Shown here: positions 53,617 through 62,421 of the stretch, piece by piece
Position numbering within the stretch: position 1 is the stretch's first letter
Layout of the letters: every line of letters starts with the position of its first letter
NCBI RefSeq assembly: GCF_023498005.1
Contig: NZ_CP097289.1
Span: forward strand, 2,914,001-2,978,000
From: Streptomyces durmitorensis
GTDB taxonomy: Bacteria > Actinomycetota > Actinomycetes > Streptomycetales > Streptomycetaceae
DNA length: 64,000 bases
Direction: 5' to 3'
Made by a program: the position numbers and the translations under genes
Notes under the pieces: generated by a model
The model's input: the letters and a program-made list of their open reading frames with translations, nothing else
The model's database searches: none
Told to the model about the DNA's origin: nothing

Positions 53617-54303
53617 CTACGCGACACCCGTCATGCTGGCGAACACCGTGATGTTGTTGGGGTAGTAGTTCCGGTCCGCGTCGAACTCGCCGCCGCAGGT
53701 GATCAGGCGCAGCCCCGCGTGGTCGATGTTCTTGTACACCTCCAGGGTGGGGAACTTCTTCTTCGGGTACTCCTCGACGCGGTCCACCGTGAAGGTCGCC
53801 GTTCTGCCGTCCTCGCGGGTCACCTCGATGGCGTCTCCCGCCTTCATCGTCTTCAGCCCCTTGAAGACGGCGTCCGCGCCATCCCAGGTCACGTGTCCCG
53901 CGATCACCGCCGGACCCTGGGAGCCGGGGGTGGGGCCCGGTTCGTACCAGCCCGCCAGATCCGGGTTCTTGGGCGTGGTCATCTCCCCGTCCTTGTTCTG
54001 CCCCAGCGTCTCCAGCTCGCTCGTCACGCCCAGGGAGGGGATGGCCACGCGCCGGGGCGCCGACCGCTCCAGGGCCGCTACGGCGTTACCCGGCCGCCCC
54101 GACTGCTCCGACTGCTCCGACGACTCCGCCGACGGTGTGCCGGCGCCGTCCTGCGCGGCGCTCTGGCGGGGGGCCGCAGGCGAGGCGGCCGGGCTGTCCT
54201 GACCCGCGCACGCGGTGAGCAGCAGGGCCGCGGCGACGGCGGCGACCACGGCGGCGGAGGCATGCCGGGCCCCGGCCCACACCCTGCGGACCGAGCGGCT
54301 CAC
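53617..54303 (-). CDS. Class F sortase
   Basis: 228 residues from the GTG at 54303, overlapping the CHRD gene stop (GTGA). N-terminal membrane or lipoprotein signal (LLLTACAG), a Ser/Gln-rich linker, then the sortase barrel with His137 (IAGHVTW), Cys203 (LITCGGEF) and Arg211. It anchors surface proteins to the cell wall. Operon partner is its probable substrate. Confidence 0.88.
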   Translation of the reverse strand: MSRSVRRVWAGARHASAAVVAAVAAALLLTACAGQDSPAASPAAPRQSAAQDGAGTPSAESSEQSEQSGRPGNAVAALERSAPRRVAIPSLGVTSELETLGQNKDGEMTTPKNPDLAGWYEPGPTPGSQGPAVIAGHVTWDGADAVFKGLKTMKAGDAIEVTREDGRTATFTVDRVEEYPKKKFPTLEVYKNIDHAGLRLITCGGEFDADRNYYPNNITVFASMTGVA

Positions 54304-55133
54304 GCGGCGTCCCCGGTCTTCGCGGCGGCGACGGCGACCGCTGCGACGGGCTCCGTCCGCCGACGCCGACGCGCGAGGACCAGCAGCCCCGCGGCCGTCA
54401 GGGCCGCCGCCCCCGCGGTACCGGTCAGGGCGCCGGAGGACATGCCGCCGCCCTCGGCGGCTCCGCCGCCGGTCTCGACCCCGCCGACGGGTACGGACCC
54501 GACCGCCGCGCCCTTGACCACACCGCAGTTGGTCGGGGCGGTGGCCTCCTGGGGAAGCTTGGGGTCGAGTTCGCTCTTGCCCGCGCCCTCGAAGTCGTAC
54601 TTGCCGTTGTCGTTGCGGTCGATGCCGTGCTGCACGATGTGCAGGTCCTTGATGTGGTCCACCACATCCTGCCCGACGGTGATGGTCCGCTTGTAGGAGA
54701 CCTTGCCCTGCGCGTCGGCCACCGGCATCCGGTCCACGGCGAGGCCGCTGCCCGCGTCGGTGCCCCCGGATTCGGTCAGCGAGATGTTGATGTCGCCGTA
54801 GTGGACGGTGGCCTCGGTGTTGTCGAGGATGCCGTCGCCGTTGGTGTCGTCGCCGTCGTCCGGGCACTGGAAGTCATGGCCGTCGGTGGACCCGTGCAGA
54901 TGCTGAGCCGAGGGCTGTCCCGGCACCATGCCCTCGGACTTGATCCACACGGTCAGCGCGTTGCCGCGCAGGCTCAGGAGGGCCGTTCCCGTGGAGCCGG
55001 AGTCGTTCAGCGACGCCAGGTCGATCTGGTAGGCCGGGGTGTCCGCGGCGAACACCGGGGACGAGACGGCCACGGTGAGGAGGGCGGCGGGCAGCGCGAC
55101 GAGCGCCGCGAGCAGGCCGGTTCGCTTGGGCAT
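54300..55133 (-). CDS. CHRD-domain surface protein
   Basis: 277 residues from ATG 55133 behind AAGGAA. Signal peptide (cleavage near VFAAD), a CHRD-like domain (YQIDLASLNDSGSTGTAL, SAQHLHGSTDG), a short Asp-rich stretch, and a Gly-rich linker before a C-terminal helix (GAAALTAAGLLVLARRRRR). There is no clear LPxTG, but the cell-wall-sorting layout fits the downstream sortase. Confidence 0.8.
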   Translation of the reverse strand: MPKRTGLLAALVALPAALLTVAVSSPVFAADTPAYQIDLASLNDSGSTGTALLSLRGNALTVWIKSEGMVPGQPSAQHLHGSTDGHDFQCPDDGDDTNGDGILDNTEATVHYGDINISLTESGGTDAGSGLAVDRMPVADAQGKVSYKRTITVGQDVVDHIKDLHIVQHGIDRNDNGKYDFEGAGKSELDPKLPQEATAPTNCGVVKGAAVGSVPVGGVETGGGAAEGGGMSSGALTGTAGAAALTAAGLLVLARRRRRTEPVAAVAVAAAKTGDAA

Positions 55134-55370
55134 CACGTTCGTTCCTTTTCCGCGGCACCCGGACGGGACGGCCGCAAGTCGTACGGACTTCCTGGCGATG
55201 CCCGAGCGATCCGCCGACCGCCGCACGACATCAACTGCCTATGACTGCAAGGAAGTTGACGCACTGGCCCAGTGGGCGCAGCGGCTTCTCGTCGCGAGCC
55301 ATGCAGTTACCCATGAAACGCAACGAGACTCCTGGGTGTTCAAATCGAGCGCCGGTACAGGAAGGAGGGC

Positions 55371-55844
55371 ATGGTCGTGATGGCCGAGTGGGACTGGGAG
55401 AGCGGCGAAGGACTGCTGGGCATCGACGACCCCGCCGACTGGGATGCCGCGTTCGAGCGCGGCGAGAACGGTCTCGGCACGGGTGCGATCGGGCTGGCCT
55501 TCAACTGCACGCTGGAGGAAGCCTCGCCCCGGATCATCAAGGCGATGCGGTTGGCGGACCCCGCCCAGCGCGGCTTCGCGTTCACCGCGGCGGGCACCGC
55601 GGCCCGCCTCAACGGCGAACTGACCCCGGAGCTGTACGCCGCTCTGCGCGCGGAGGGGCACGGCGGCTTCGCCGAGAGCGCCGTCGACGACACGCTGACG
55701 TTCGTGCCGTTCTGGCAGCTGCCGCCGTGGTTCAAGTGGCGGACGGTCGCGTCGAAGGTGCGGGACAAGCTGGAGACCTGGCGGCTGAACGTCACGTACG
55801 CGGCCGAGGACGCCCACAAGGCCCTGCGCCGACGTCGGTCCTGA
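55371..55844 (+). CDS. Hypothetical protein
   Basis: 157 residues behind GGAAGGAGGG. Begins MVVMAEWDWESGEGLLGIDD; contains WRLNVTYAAEDAHKALRRRRS at the end. Acidic first half, basic tail. No domain recognised. It lies just before the biosynthetic cluster but transcription continuity is unknown. Confidence 0.7.
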   Translation: MVVMAEWDWESGEGLLGIDDPADWDAAFERGENGLGTGAIGLAFNCTLEEASPRIIKAMRLADPAQRGFAFTAAGTAARLNGELTPELYAALRAEGHGGFAESAVDDTLTFVPFWQLPPWFKWRTVASKVRDKLETWRLNVTYAAEDAHKALRRRRS

Positions 55845-55871
55845 CCCGAGGAATCCGCTGCGCCGGACCGC

Positions 55872-55899
55872 GTTGTTGTGCAGCTAAGTGCACAACAAC
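55872..55899. promoter_or_regulatory. 11-bp perfect inverted repeat upstream of the biosynthetic cluster
   Basis: GTTGTTGTGCA / TGCACAACAAC with spacer GCTAAG, 172 bp upstream of the DAHP synthase start. GCACAAC recurs at 56034, 38 bp before the start. Candidate operator for a cluster regulator. Confidence 0.55.
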
Positions 55900-56071
55900 T
55901 TGCTGCACGCGGCGCGGCTGGCGGGCCACTTCGGCGATGGGGCACGGTGATTCACGTGCATACCGAACGGATGCACCGCGGTATCCCCCTCCCCCACACC
56001 AGTCGGATACCCCCTGAACGATTCGTTGCCGACGCACAACTGTTGCGCTGAGTAGAGCGAATTGAGGAACG

Positions 56072-57190
56072 ATGCAGAGTCTTGACACGCTGGCCGGAGA
56101 AGGACCCGATTCCCTGGTCGAACAGTTCTCGTCGGGTGATGTCGGCGGGCAGTACCGTACGCACTTGGCGAGCACCCCCGGCGAGCTGCTGGGCGAGCTG
56201 CCGCTGACCGAGGCCGCCGCCGGTTCGGTGAGTGCGGGACGCCTCATGACCCGCCGTGTACTGAGCGGTGACGACGACCGTCTGCTCGTCGTGGTCGGCC
56301 CGTGCTCGATCCATGACGTGAACGCCGGTCTGGCGTACGCGAGATCGCTGGGTGAACTGGCCGCCGAACTCGCCGACGACTTGGCGGTCGTCATGCGGGT
56401 GTACGTCGAGAAGCCCCGCACCACGGTCGGCTGGACCGGGCTGCTCGCCGATCCGGCGCTTGACGGCAATCCGGATCTCGACCGAGGGCTTCGCACCGCC
56501 CGGGCACTCATGCTCGAGGTCGCCGAACTGGGGCTGCCCATCGCGACGGAGTGGCTGAGCCCGGCGGCTCCGGCGTACCTGGCGGACCTGATCTCCTGGG
56601 GAGCCATCGGCGCGCGGACCGTGGAGAGCCAGGTGCACCGGCAACTGGCCAGCGGTCTGCCCATGCCCGTGGGCATGAAGAACGGCAGCACCGGCTCGGT
56701 GGGCGTCGCCGTCGACGCCATCCGGTCCGCGGCCGCCCCCCACGCCTATCTCGGCCTCGACCGGGACGGCAGGCCCGTCACGCTGCGAACGAGCGGGAAT
56801 CCCGACTGTCATGTGGTGCTCCGGGGCGCGTCGGGTCAGCCCAACTACCGCACCGAGAACGTGCGTTCGGCGGCGCGACTCCTTTCGGCGGCCTCGCTGC
56901 CGACAGGCCTGGTCATCGACGCCAGTCACGGAAACAGCGGCAAGGACCACGACCAACAGGCCCTGGTCGCCCGGGAGATAGGGGCACAGATCGCGGCCGG
57001 CGACACGGACATCCGCGGCGTCATGCTGGAGGGCTTCCTGATCCCCGGGCGCCAGGAACTCGGAGTCGGTGAGCCCGTGTTCGGCCAGAGCATCACCGAT
57101 GCCTGCATGGGCTGGGACGCCACCGTGGACGTGCTCCGGGACCTCGCGGCCGCGACCCGCCGCCGCGCCCTGACGGCCGCCACAGGCTGA
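56072..57190 (+). CDS. Type I 3-deoxy-7-phosphoheptulonate synthase
   Basis: 372 residues, start behind GAGGAA. AroF/G/H-type: VVVGPCSIHD, VYVEKPRTTVGWTGLL, GMKNGSTGSVGVAVDAI, DASHGNSGKDH. It joins PEP and erythrose 4-phosphate, the first shikimate step. Streptomyces primary metabolism uses type II DAHP synthase, so a type I copy here marks precursor supply for a specialised metabolite. First gene of the cluster. Confidence 0.93.
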   Translation: MQSLDTLAGEGPDSLVEQFSSGDVGGQYRTHLASTPGELLGELPLTEAAAGSVSAGRLMTRRVLSGDDDRLLVVVGPCSIHDVNAGLAYARSLGELAAELADDLAVVMRVYVEKPRTTVGWTGLLADPALDGNPDLDRGLRTARALMLEVAELGLPIATEWLSPAAPAYLADLISWGAIGARTVESQVHRQLASGLPMPVGMKNGSTGSVGVAVDAIRSAAAPHAYLGLDRDGRPVTLRTSGNPDCHVVLRGASGQPNYRTENVRSAARLLSAASLPTGLVIDASHGNSGKDHDQQALVAREIGAQIAAGDTDIRGVMLEGFLIPGRQELGVGEPVFGQSITDACMGWDATVDVLRDLAAATRRRALTAATG

Positions 57191-57243
57191 CCCACTCATC
57201 ACCTCACGCCCCGTGACTCGCCGGAAGGAACAGGAGAGCGAGC

Positions 57244-58650
57244 ATGCTGGACATCCCTGCGCTGGGTCCGACCGGGCCCTACCGGACGCGGAACCGCACC
57301 GTCGTGGCGGACGCTTCGGGCAGACCGGCCCTTGAACTGGCTTCGGTCCCAAGCCTGGTGGTCTCCCACTGGATCGATCAGCTTCGAGGAAGTACGCCTC
57401 TGCCCGTCGCGGAGACGGCCGGCGTACTCAAGAAGGCAGCCGACGTCTTCGAGGCCCAGGAGATCCTGGGAGACGATCTGGAGGCCCACGAGCGACGCGT
57501 GTCGGCGCTGACGGGCACACCCGTCACGGTCGTACGCGAGTGCGACAGGCTCATCACGGCGACCCTGCGCGACGTGGGAAGGGCGCCGTCGTCGGCACGG
57601 CCCACGGGCTGCGCCCCCGTCGGCACGGCCTGGCCCGACGCACCGTCGGCAGGCGCTGCCTGGTGCCGCACCGGGGACGTCTTCGCCGTGCACGCGGCGG
57701 GCAACAGCCCCGGTGTGCACGCCATGTGGCTGGAGGCGCTGGCGCTCGGCTATCGGGTCGTCGTCCGCCCCTCCAACCGGGACCCGCTCACTCCTGTCCG
57801 CCTCGTCACCGCGCTGTGGCAGGCAGGAGTGCCGACGACCCAGCTGGTCATGGCGCCCTGCGACCACGCGACGGCAGATCTGATCATCGAGCGCTCGGAT
57901 CGTGCCCTGGTGTACGGCGGTCAGGACGTCGTGGACAAGTACCGCAACCGCGGCGACGTCCGGTTGCAGGGTCCTGGCCGCTCGAAGCTGGTCGTGACCG
58001 CCGAAGCGGACCGGCGCGCCGGGGTCGGCCTCGCCCGCACGGGCGCGCTCCATCACGCGGGCACCGCGTGCACCGCGACCACGGGCGTACTGGTCGAAGA
58101 GGATCCGGCGGGATTCGCCGGTGAACTGGCCGCGGCGCTGCGCGAGGTGGCTCCCGCCCGGCACCTGGACGACACGGCCCTCCTGCCGTGCATGCCACAG
58201 GCCGATGCGGAACGGCTGGTGGCGGCGGTCCTGCAGCGGGCGAAGGACGCGACGGTGCACCTGGCGCCGCGAGTCGAACGGCTCGGCGGCGAGGGCTCCC
58301 TGGCGACCGTGACGCCCGCGGTCGTGGAACTGGCGTCCCCGAGGAACCCCTTGCTGTCGTACGAGGTGCCCTTCCCCTGCGTGTGGGTCGCCCCGTTCGA
58401 GCGCGGTGCCGCGGACGTCCTCGACGGCTCCTTGGTGCTGTCGCTGCACACCGAGGACATGGCACTGGTCGCCGAGGCCACGGAGCTCACGGAGGTCTCC
58501 AACGTGTACCTGGGCGAGCCGACCTCCTGGGCCCACCCGGACGTACCGCACGACGGGTTCCTCGGAGAGTTCCTGATGCGCGCCAAGGGGCTGGCCCATC
58601 GTCGCCTGCCCGACCAAGTTCATCCGCCGCGATCAAGGAGTGGCATATGA
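57244..58650 (+). CDS. LuxC-like acyl-CoA/acyl reductase
   Basis: 468 residues after GGAAGGAACAGGAG. PF05893-type acyl reductase: FAVHAAGNSPGVHAMWLEALALGYRVV (cofactor region), YGGQDVVDKY, and candidate nucleophile Cys in HHAGTACTATTGV near 274. Comparable to GriD, half of the grixazone carboxylic acid reductase. It would reduce an activated aryl acid to the aldehyde. Coupled to the next gene by ATGA. Confidence 0.82.
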   Translation: MLDIPALGPTGPYRTRNRTVVADASGRPALELASVPSLVVSHWIDQLRGSTPLPVAETAGVLKKAADVFEAQEILGDDLEAHERRVSALTGTPVTVVRECDRLITATLRDVGRAPSSARPTGCAPVGTAWPDAPSAGAAWCRTGDVFAVHAAGNSPGVHAMWLEALALGYRVVVRPSNRDPLTPVRLVTALWQAGVPTTQLVMAPCDHATADLIIERSDRALVYGGQDVVDKYRNRGDVRLQGPGRSKLVVTAEADRRAGVGLARTGALHHAGTACTATTGVLVEEDPAGFAGELAAALREVAPARHLDDTALLPCMPQADAERLVAAVLQRAKDATVHLAPRVERLGGEGSLATVTPAVVELASPRNPLLSYEVPFPCVWVAPFERGAADVLDGSLVLSLHTEDMALVAEATELTEVSNVYLGEPTSWAHPDVPHDGFLGEFLMRAKGLAHRRLPDQVHPPRSRSGI

Positions 58651-59972
58651 AGATCAACTCCAGGAATGACCTCGACTTCATGGAGCGGATACAGCAGGAG
58701 GTGGCCGCTCACCGCCGCGAAGCCCGTTCCGACGACGGCTACTACGCGTCGAAGCTGGCCGAGGTCTGGCGCCGCGCGGAGCAGACATCGGCCTACGGCT
58801 CGCTCGGCACGTTCTCGATGCAGGCGTTCCTGGACCTGCACGCGACGTCCAAGGACGACCTCAAGGCCCGGCCTCTGGAGTACCTGCGGGTACCGGTCGA
58901 CGCGGGTCTGAAGTACTACCAGACGACGGGGACGACAGGGGCCCCCACACCCACACCTCGCACGGCCCAGGACATGATCGCCAACACCGTGTCCGTCGCC
59001 GAGGCCTGGCGCACGATGCTGGCGGACAGCGGTCACCGCGCCCTGATTCTGCTGCCCTCGGACATCGTCCCGGTGGCCGACCTGATGGTCGGCGTCTGCG
59101 AGTTCCTGGGGATTCCCCACGCCAAGGCCTATCCGTACACCACCGGGATCTCCGACTGGGACCGCATCGTCGGCCTGTGGGAGGTCTTCCGGCCGACCGT
59201 GGTGTTCGTGGCGCCCGGCGTGCTCCTTGAGTTCTCCCAGGTCATGAAGAAGCGCGGCTTGCTGGACCAGCTGCGTGAGTCCGTCGAACTCCTCATGCTG
59301 CTCGGGGAGGTGAGCACGCCCGAGCTGCGTGCCATGGCCGGGCAGTGGTGGAACGCGCGTGCCTACGACGCGAGTTACGGCAGCACGGAGAGCGGAACGC
59401 TGGCCGCGTGCTGCGCGCGGGACCGGCTGCACCTGCTGCGCGGGGCCAACTACTTCGAGATCGCGACCGAGGACGGCATCGCGCCCGCCGAGGCGGGGCG
59501 CGACGGCCGGCTCGTCGTCACCCCGCTCAACAACGATGCCCGCCCCCTCCTCCGCCTCGACATGGGTGACGAGGTGTCCCTGACCCATGGCTGTCCCTGC
59601 GGGGATGACGCCCCGGTGGTGACGGTCCACGGCCGGGGAAGCGACGGGACCGAGATCAAGGGCAGCCGCGTTCGCACCCGCGACCTCGAAGGCGTCGTCT
59701 ACGCGAACCGCGATGTCATGGGCTATCTGATCGAGGTCGACGAGGGCGGCACCTGGGCCAGGCTGCTGCTCGAACGGGACCCGGGCACCGACCGGGAGGC
59801 CGAGTCCGCGAAGAACGACCTCATCCAGCGGCGTACGGACGAACACCTCGGCTTCCGCTGGGACGAGGTCCGCTTCGTCAACCGGTTGCCGGTGACGACG
59901 AAGAGCGGCGGCTCCCAGAAGAGCTGGAAGCGCTCCAACTTCCGCGTCGTCGGCGAGGTGGTGCCGGCATGA
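58647..59972 (+). CDS. PaaK/coenzyme F390 synthetase-like acid-activating enzyme (LuxE/GriC type)
   Basis: 441 residues. Adenylation motifs: YYQTTGTTGAPTPTPRT (P-loop), DASYGSTESG, DMGDEVSLTHGCPCGDD (Cys pair as in PaaK-type enzymes) and GRGSDGTEIKGSRV. The GriC member of the GriC/GriD pair belongs to this family. It probably adenylates the aryl acid for transfer to the LuxC-like partner. ATGA overlaps both sides. Confidence 0.85.
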   Translation: MKINSRNDLDFMERIQQEVAAHRREARSDDGYYASKLAEVWRRAEQTSAYGSLGTFSMQAFLDLHATSKDDLKARPLEYLRVPVDAGLKYYQTTGTTGAPTPTPRTAQDMIANTVSVAEAWRTMLADSGHRALILLPSDIVPVADLMVGVCEFLGIPHAKAYPYTTGISDWDRIVGLWEVFRPTVVFVAPGVLLEFSQVMKKRGLLDQLRESVELLMLLGEVSTPELRAMAGQWWNARAYDASYGSTESGTLAACCARDRLHLLRGANYFEIATEDGIAPAEAGRDGRLVVTPLNNDARPLLRLDMGDEVSLTHGCPCGDDAPVVTVHGRGSDGTEIKGSRVRTRDLEGVVYANRDVMGYLIEVDEGGTWARLLLERDPGTDREAESAKNDLIQRRTDEHLGFRWDEVRFVNRLPVTTKSGGSQKSWKRSNFRVVGEVVPA

Positions 59973-61699
59973 CGTACGACATGCTGCAAAGGTCGTCCGG
60001 GGTCGTCTCCGGGGAGTCCGACCTGTGGTGCACCTACGCGGCGGTGCGGACCCTCACGTGGCTCGGCCGCATCGGCGACCTGCCCGCCCCCGAGACCGTC
60101 GCCGGTTTCCTCTCGTCCCGACGGAACTCCGACGGTGGATTCGCGTGGTCGGCCGGCATGAGCTCCGACGCCTGGGCCACCTACTACTGCACCCAGGCGT
60201 TGGCCGATCTGCCAGCCGGCGGCCGTGGCACGGTCGACGGCGCGAGCTCCGCATGGGTACGGAGCGCCGCCCACGCGGATGGCGGGTTCGCGATGACACC
60301 CGGTCAGGCGTCGGACGTGTGGGCCACCTACTACGCCGTACGCACCCTGGTGGAGATCTACGGTGAGCGCCCGCCGGAAGCTCTGTCCGACTGGCTTGCG
60401 GCGCTTCAGGCCAAGGACGGTGGCCTTGCCTGGAGCCCCGCCCACGCCAAGGACGGCACGTCCGACGTGCGGGCCTGCTACTACGCCATCACCGCCTGGA
60501 GCACGGCCACCGGTGGACGGGGTCCGCTGCCGTGGGACCGCGAGCGGCTCACGAACTGGCTCATGGACCGGCAGAGCGCGGCCGGCGGATTCACCTTCCA
60601 GGACGGCGACGAGACGGACTGTCTGTGGGCGACGTTCCGGGCCACCAGTGCCCTGAGCCGACTCGGGGAGACCCCTCGGGACCCCCAGGGCTGTGCCGCC
60701 TGGATTCGGGCCCGCCTGACGCCGGACGGTTCGTTCACCCGGTGGCCCGGTTATCCCGTGCCGGATGTGTGGGCGGCTTTCTGCGGAGTGGGAGCACTGA
60801 GGGAACTCGGTGCCGGAATCGAGGACATCGCCGACCGGGTGGTCGACACCGTGCTGACCTTCCGGACCGGGCAGGGGGGATTCACCTATCGTGCTCCCGA
60901 ACTCGCCTCGGACGTGCTCACCACCTCCGCCCACCTGATGGCCCGCCGCTTCTCGGACACCGGGGAACGCGACGCCCTGCGGTGGATGGAGAACTGCATG
61001 ATGCCGAACGAGCACGGCATCATGTACATGCCTGGTCGGGGGAGTGAGGTGCGGTGCACCCTCTGGGCCCTGTCGGCGGGGGCGTTCGAGGACGACGCCC
61101 CGGCCCGAGCCAGGATCGCGGACTGGCTCTCCGGTGCCATCCAGAACCCCGACGGCGGGTTCGGGTACTGGGAGGGCCGCGCGTCGGACATGGTCTCGAC
61201 GTCCGCGGCCGCGGAGATCCTCCGCAAGGCCGACGGGAACGCCGCCGCTGCCCGGCTGCGGGACATCGCCGGGTACGTGGCCACCTGCGAGACGGCACCC
61301 GGCCAGTACGCCAACGTGCCCGGTGGCCGACCCACGCTGCGGGCCACCCTGCAGGCGCTCAGGGCGCTGCACGGGGCCATCGGGGCCGACGGCGCCCACG
61401 TCGGCGACGCGCTCGCCCGGCACCGGGTCCGCGGCGGCGGATTCGCGAACGAGGGCAACCGGGTCCCCGACCTCCTGAGCACCTACGAAGCCGTGCTCGC
61501 GGCGGACGCGTTCGGCCTCCAGTGGGACGCCGGCCATCTGACGAAGTTCCTGGACAGCGTGCGGACGGTGGACGCCGGGTTCGCCTGGACTCCCCTGATG
61601 GCCACGAGCGGCGGCCCGCTCGCCGACTGTCTGGGGCGGCGTCTGGAGCTGCGCCTCTCGCCCGAACAGCACGCCCTGCCGCCACTGGCCCTCTCGTGA
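59969..61699 (+). CDS. Prenyltransferase/terpene-cyclase-like alpha/alpha-toroid protein
   Basis: 576 residues with about eleven repeats of roughly 48 residues, each with a Gly-Gly-Phe turn and a SDxWATYY-type helix, e.g. DGGFAWSAGMSSDAWATYY and DGGFAMTPGQASDVWATYY. That is the squalene-cyclase/prenyltransferase-beta toroid. No DxDD or DCTAE acid motif is visible, and only ETDCLWATF resembles the FTase Asp-x-Cys zinc site. Function in the cluster unknown. Confidence 0.75.
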   Translation: MTYDMLQRSSGVVSGESDLWCTYAAVRTLTWLGRIGDLPAPETVAGFLSSRRNSDGGFAWSAGMSSDAWATYYCTQALADLPAGGRGTVDGASSAWVRSAAHADGGFAMTPGQASDVWATYYAVRTLVEIYGERPPEALSDWLAALQAKDGGLAWSPAHAKDGTSDVRACYYAITAWSTATGGRGPLPWDRERLTNWLMDRQSAAGGFTFQDGDETDCLWATFRATSALSRLGETPRDPQGCAAWIRARLTPDGSFTRWPGYPVPDVWAAFCGVGALRELGAGIEDIADRVVDTVLTFRTGQGGFTYRAPELASDVLTTSAHLMARRFSDTGERDALRWMENCMMPNEHGIMYMPGRGSEVRCTLWALSAGAFEDDAPARARIADWLSGAIQNPDGGFGYWEGRASDMVSTSAAAEILRKADGNAAAARLRDIAGYVATCETAPGQYANVPGGRPTLRATLQALRALHGAIGADGAHVGDALARHRVRGGGFANEGNRVPDLLSTYEAVLAADAFGLQWDAGHLTKFLDSVRTVDAGFAWTPLMATSGGPLADCLGRRLELRLSPEQHALPPLALS

Positions 61700-61712
61700 A
61701 AGGCACGGAATC

Positions 61713-62159
61713 TTGCCGACCGTCGACGTGTCCAGCACCCCGCTGACCCCCTCCGCGCGGCTGAGGGCCGCACTACGCCTCACCCGGTGGATGGCCGCGC
61801 ACGGTTCTGCCGCCGCGCACGTCGTGGTCTCTTTCCGTACCGCGGAGCCGATGGCGTACTTCGCCGGAGGGATGCCGCTGACGGCCTACGGGGACGGCAT
61901 GGACGAGGACAGGCGGGCCCGGTGGGCGTCCGTCGTGTGCCACGTGCATCCCGACCGCGACCACGCGTACCGGGCGGAGCTGGCCGAAGAGGTCAGGGAG
62001 GCGCTCGGTCTCGACGCGGACACCGCCCACCTGACGGTCCGGTTCGAACCCACCCAGCCCGACCGGGTGTTCTACCTGGAATCGGGGTCGATGACGAGCG
62101 GCGGACCGCCACCTGCCGGCCGCAGCCAAGAGAAAGGTTCCCGATATGCGCACCACTGA
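61713..62159 (+). CDS. Tautomerase/MIF-superfamily-like protein, TTG start
   Basis: 148 residues from TTG at 61713 with GGAA upstream, so the processed protein would begin Pro-Thr-Val, matching the tautomerase Pro1. The two-halves pattern (AAHVVVSFRTAEPMAYFAGG and AELAEEVREALGLDADTAHL then RVFYLESG) recalls MIF/cis-CaaD-like tautomerases. It overlaps the ACP start by 14 bases. Speculative at superfamily level. Confidence 0.5.
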   Translation: MPTVDVSSTPLTPSARLRAALRLTRWMAAHGSAAAHVVVSFRTAEPMAYFAGGMPLTAYGDGMDEDRRARWASVVCHVHPDRDHAYRAELAEEVREALGLDADTAHLTVRFEPTQPDRVFYLESGSMTSGGPPPAGRSQEKGSRYAHH

Positions 62160-62421
62160 CCACACCGAGACCAGCAACCGTGTCCTGTCGGTCCTCGAGA
62201 AGCGCTTCGGCGACGCCGCCCGCTCGCTGGCCCCGGACGCGGACCTGACCGACGCACTGCCGGGATTCGACAGCCTGGCGGCTCTCGAGTACGTCACCGC
62301 GGTCGAGGGAGAGTTCGGCATCGAGGTCGACTTCGTCGGCGACGACGTGCGCTATTGGTTCAGCACGCTCGAGCGGACCGCCCAGTACGTACACGAGTGC
62401 GTCGAGGACCAGGCGGCATGA
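62146..62421 (+). CDS. Acyl carrier protein
   Basis: 91 residues. The phosphopantetheine site is Ser43 in GFDSLAALEYVTAVEGEFG. Helical, acidic, usual ACP size. Start overlaps the preceding gene; its stop overlaps the ligase start (ATGA). It probably carries the aromatic or acyl intermediate. Confidence 0.92.
   Translation: MRTTDHTETSNRVLSVLEKRFGDAARSLAPDADLTDALPGFDSLAALEYVTAVEGEFGIEVDFVGDDVRYWFSTLERTAQYVHECVEDQAA

Noticed and set aside
59723..61783. A 686-residue minus-strand frame opposite the toroid gene
   Set aside because: No recognisable domain; the repeats on the plus strand explain the open antisense frame.
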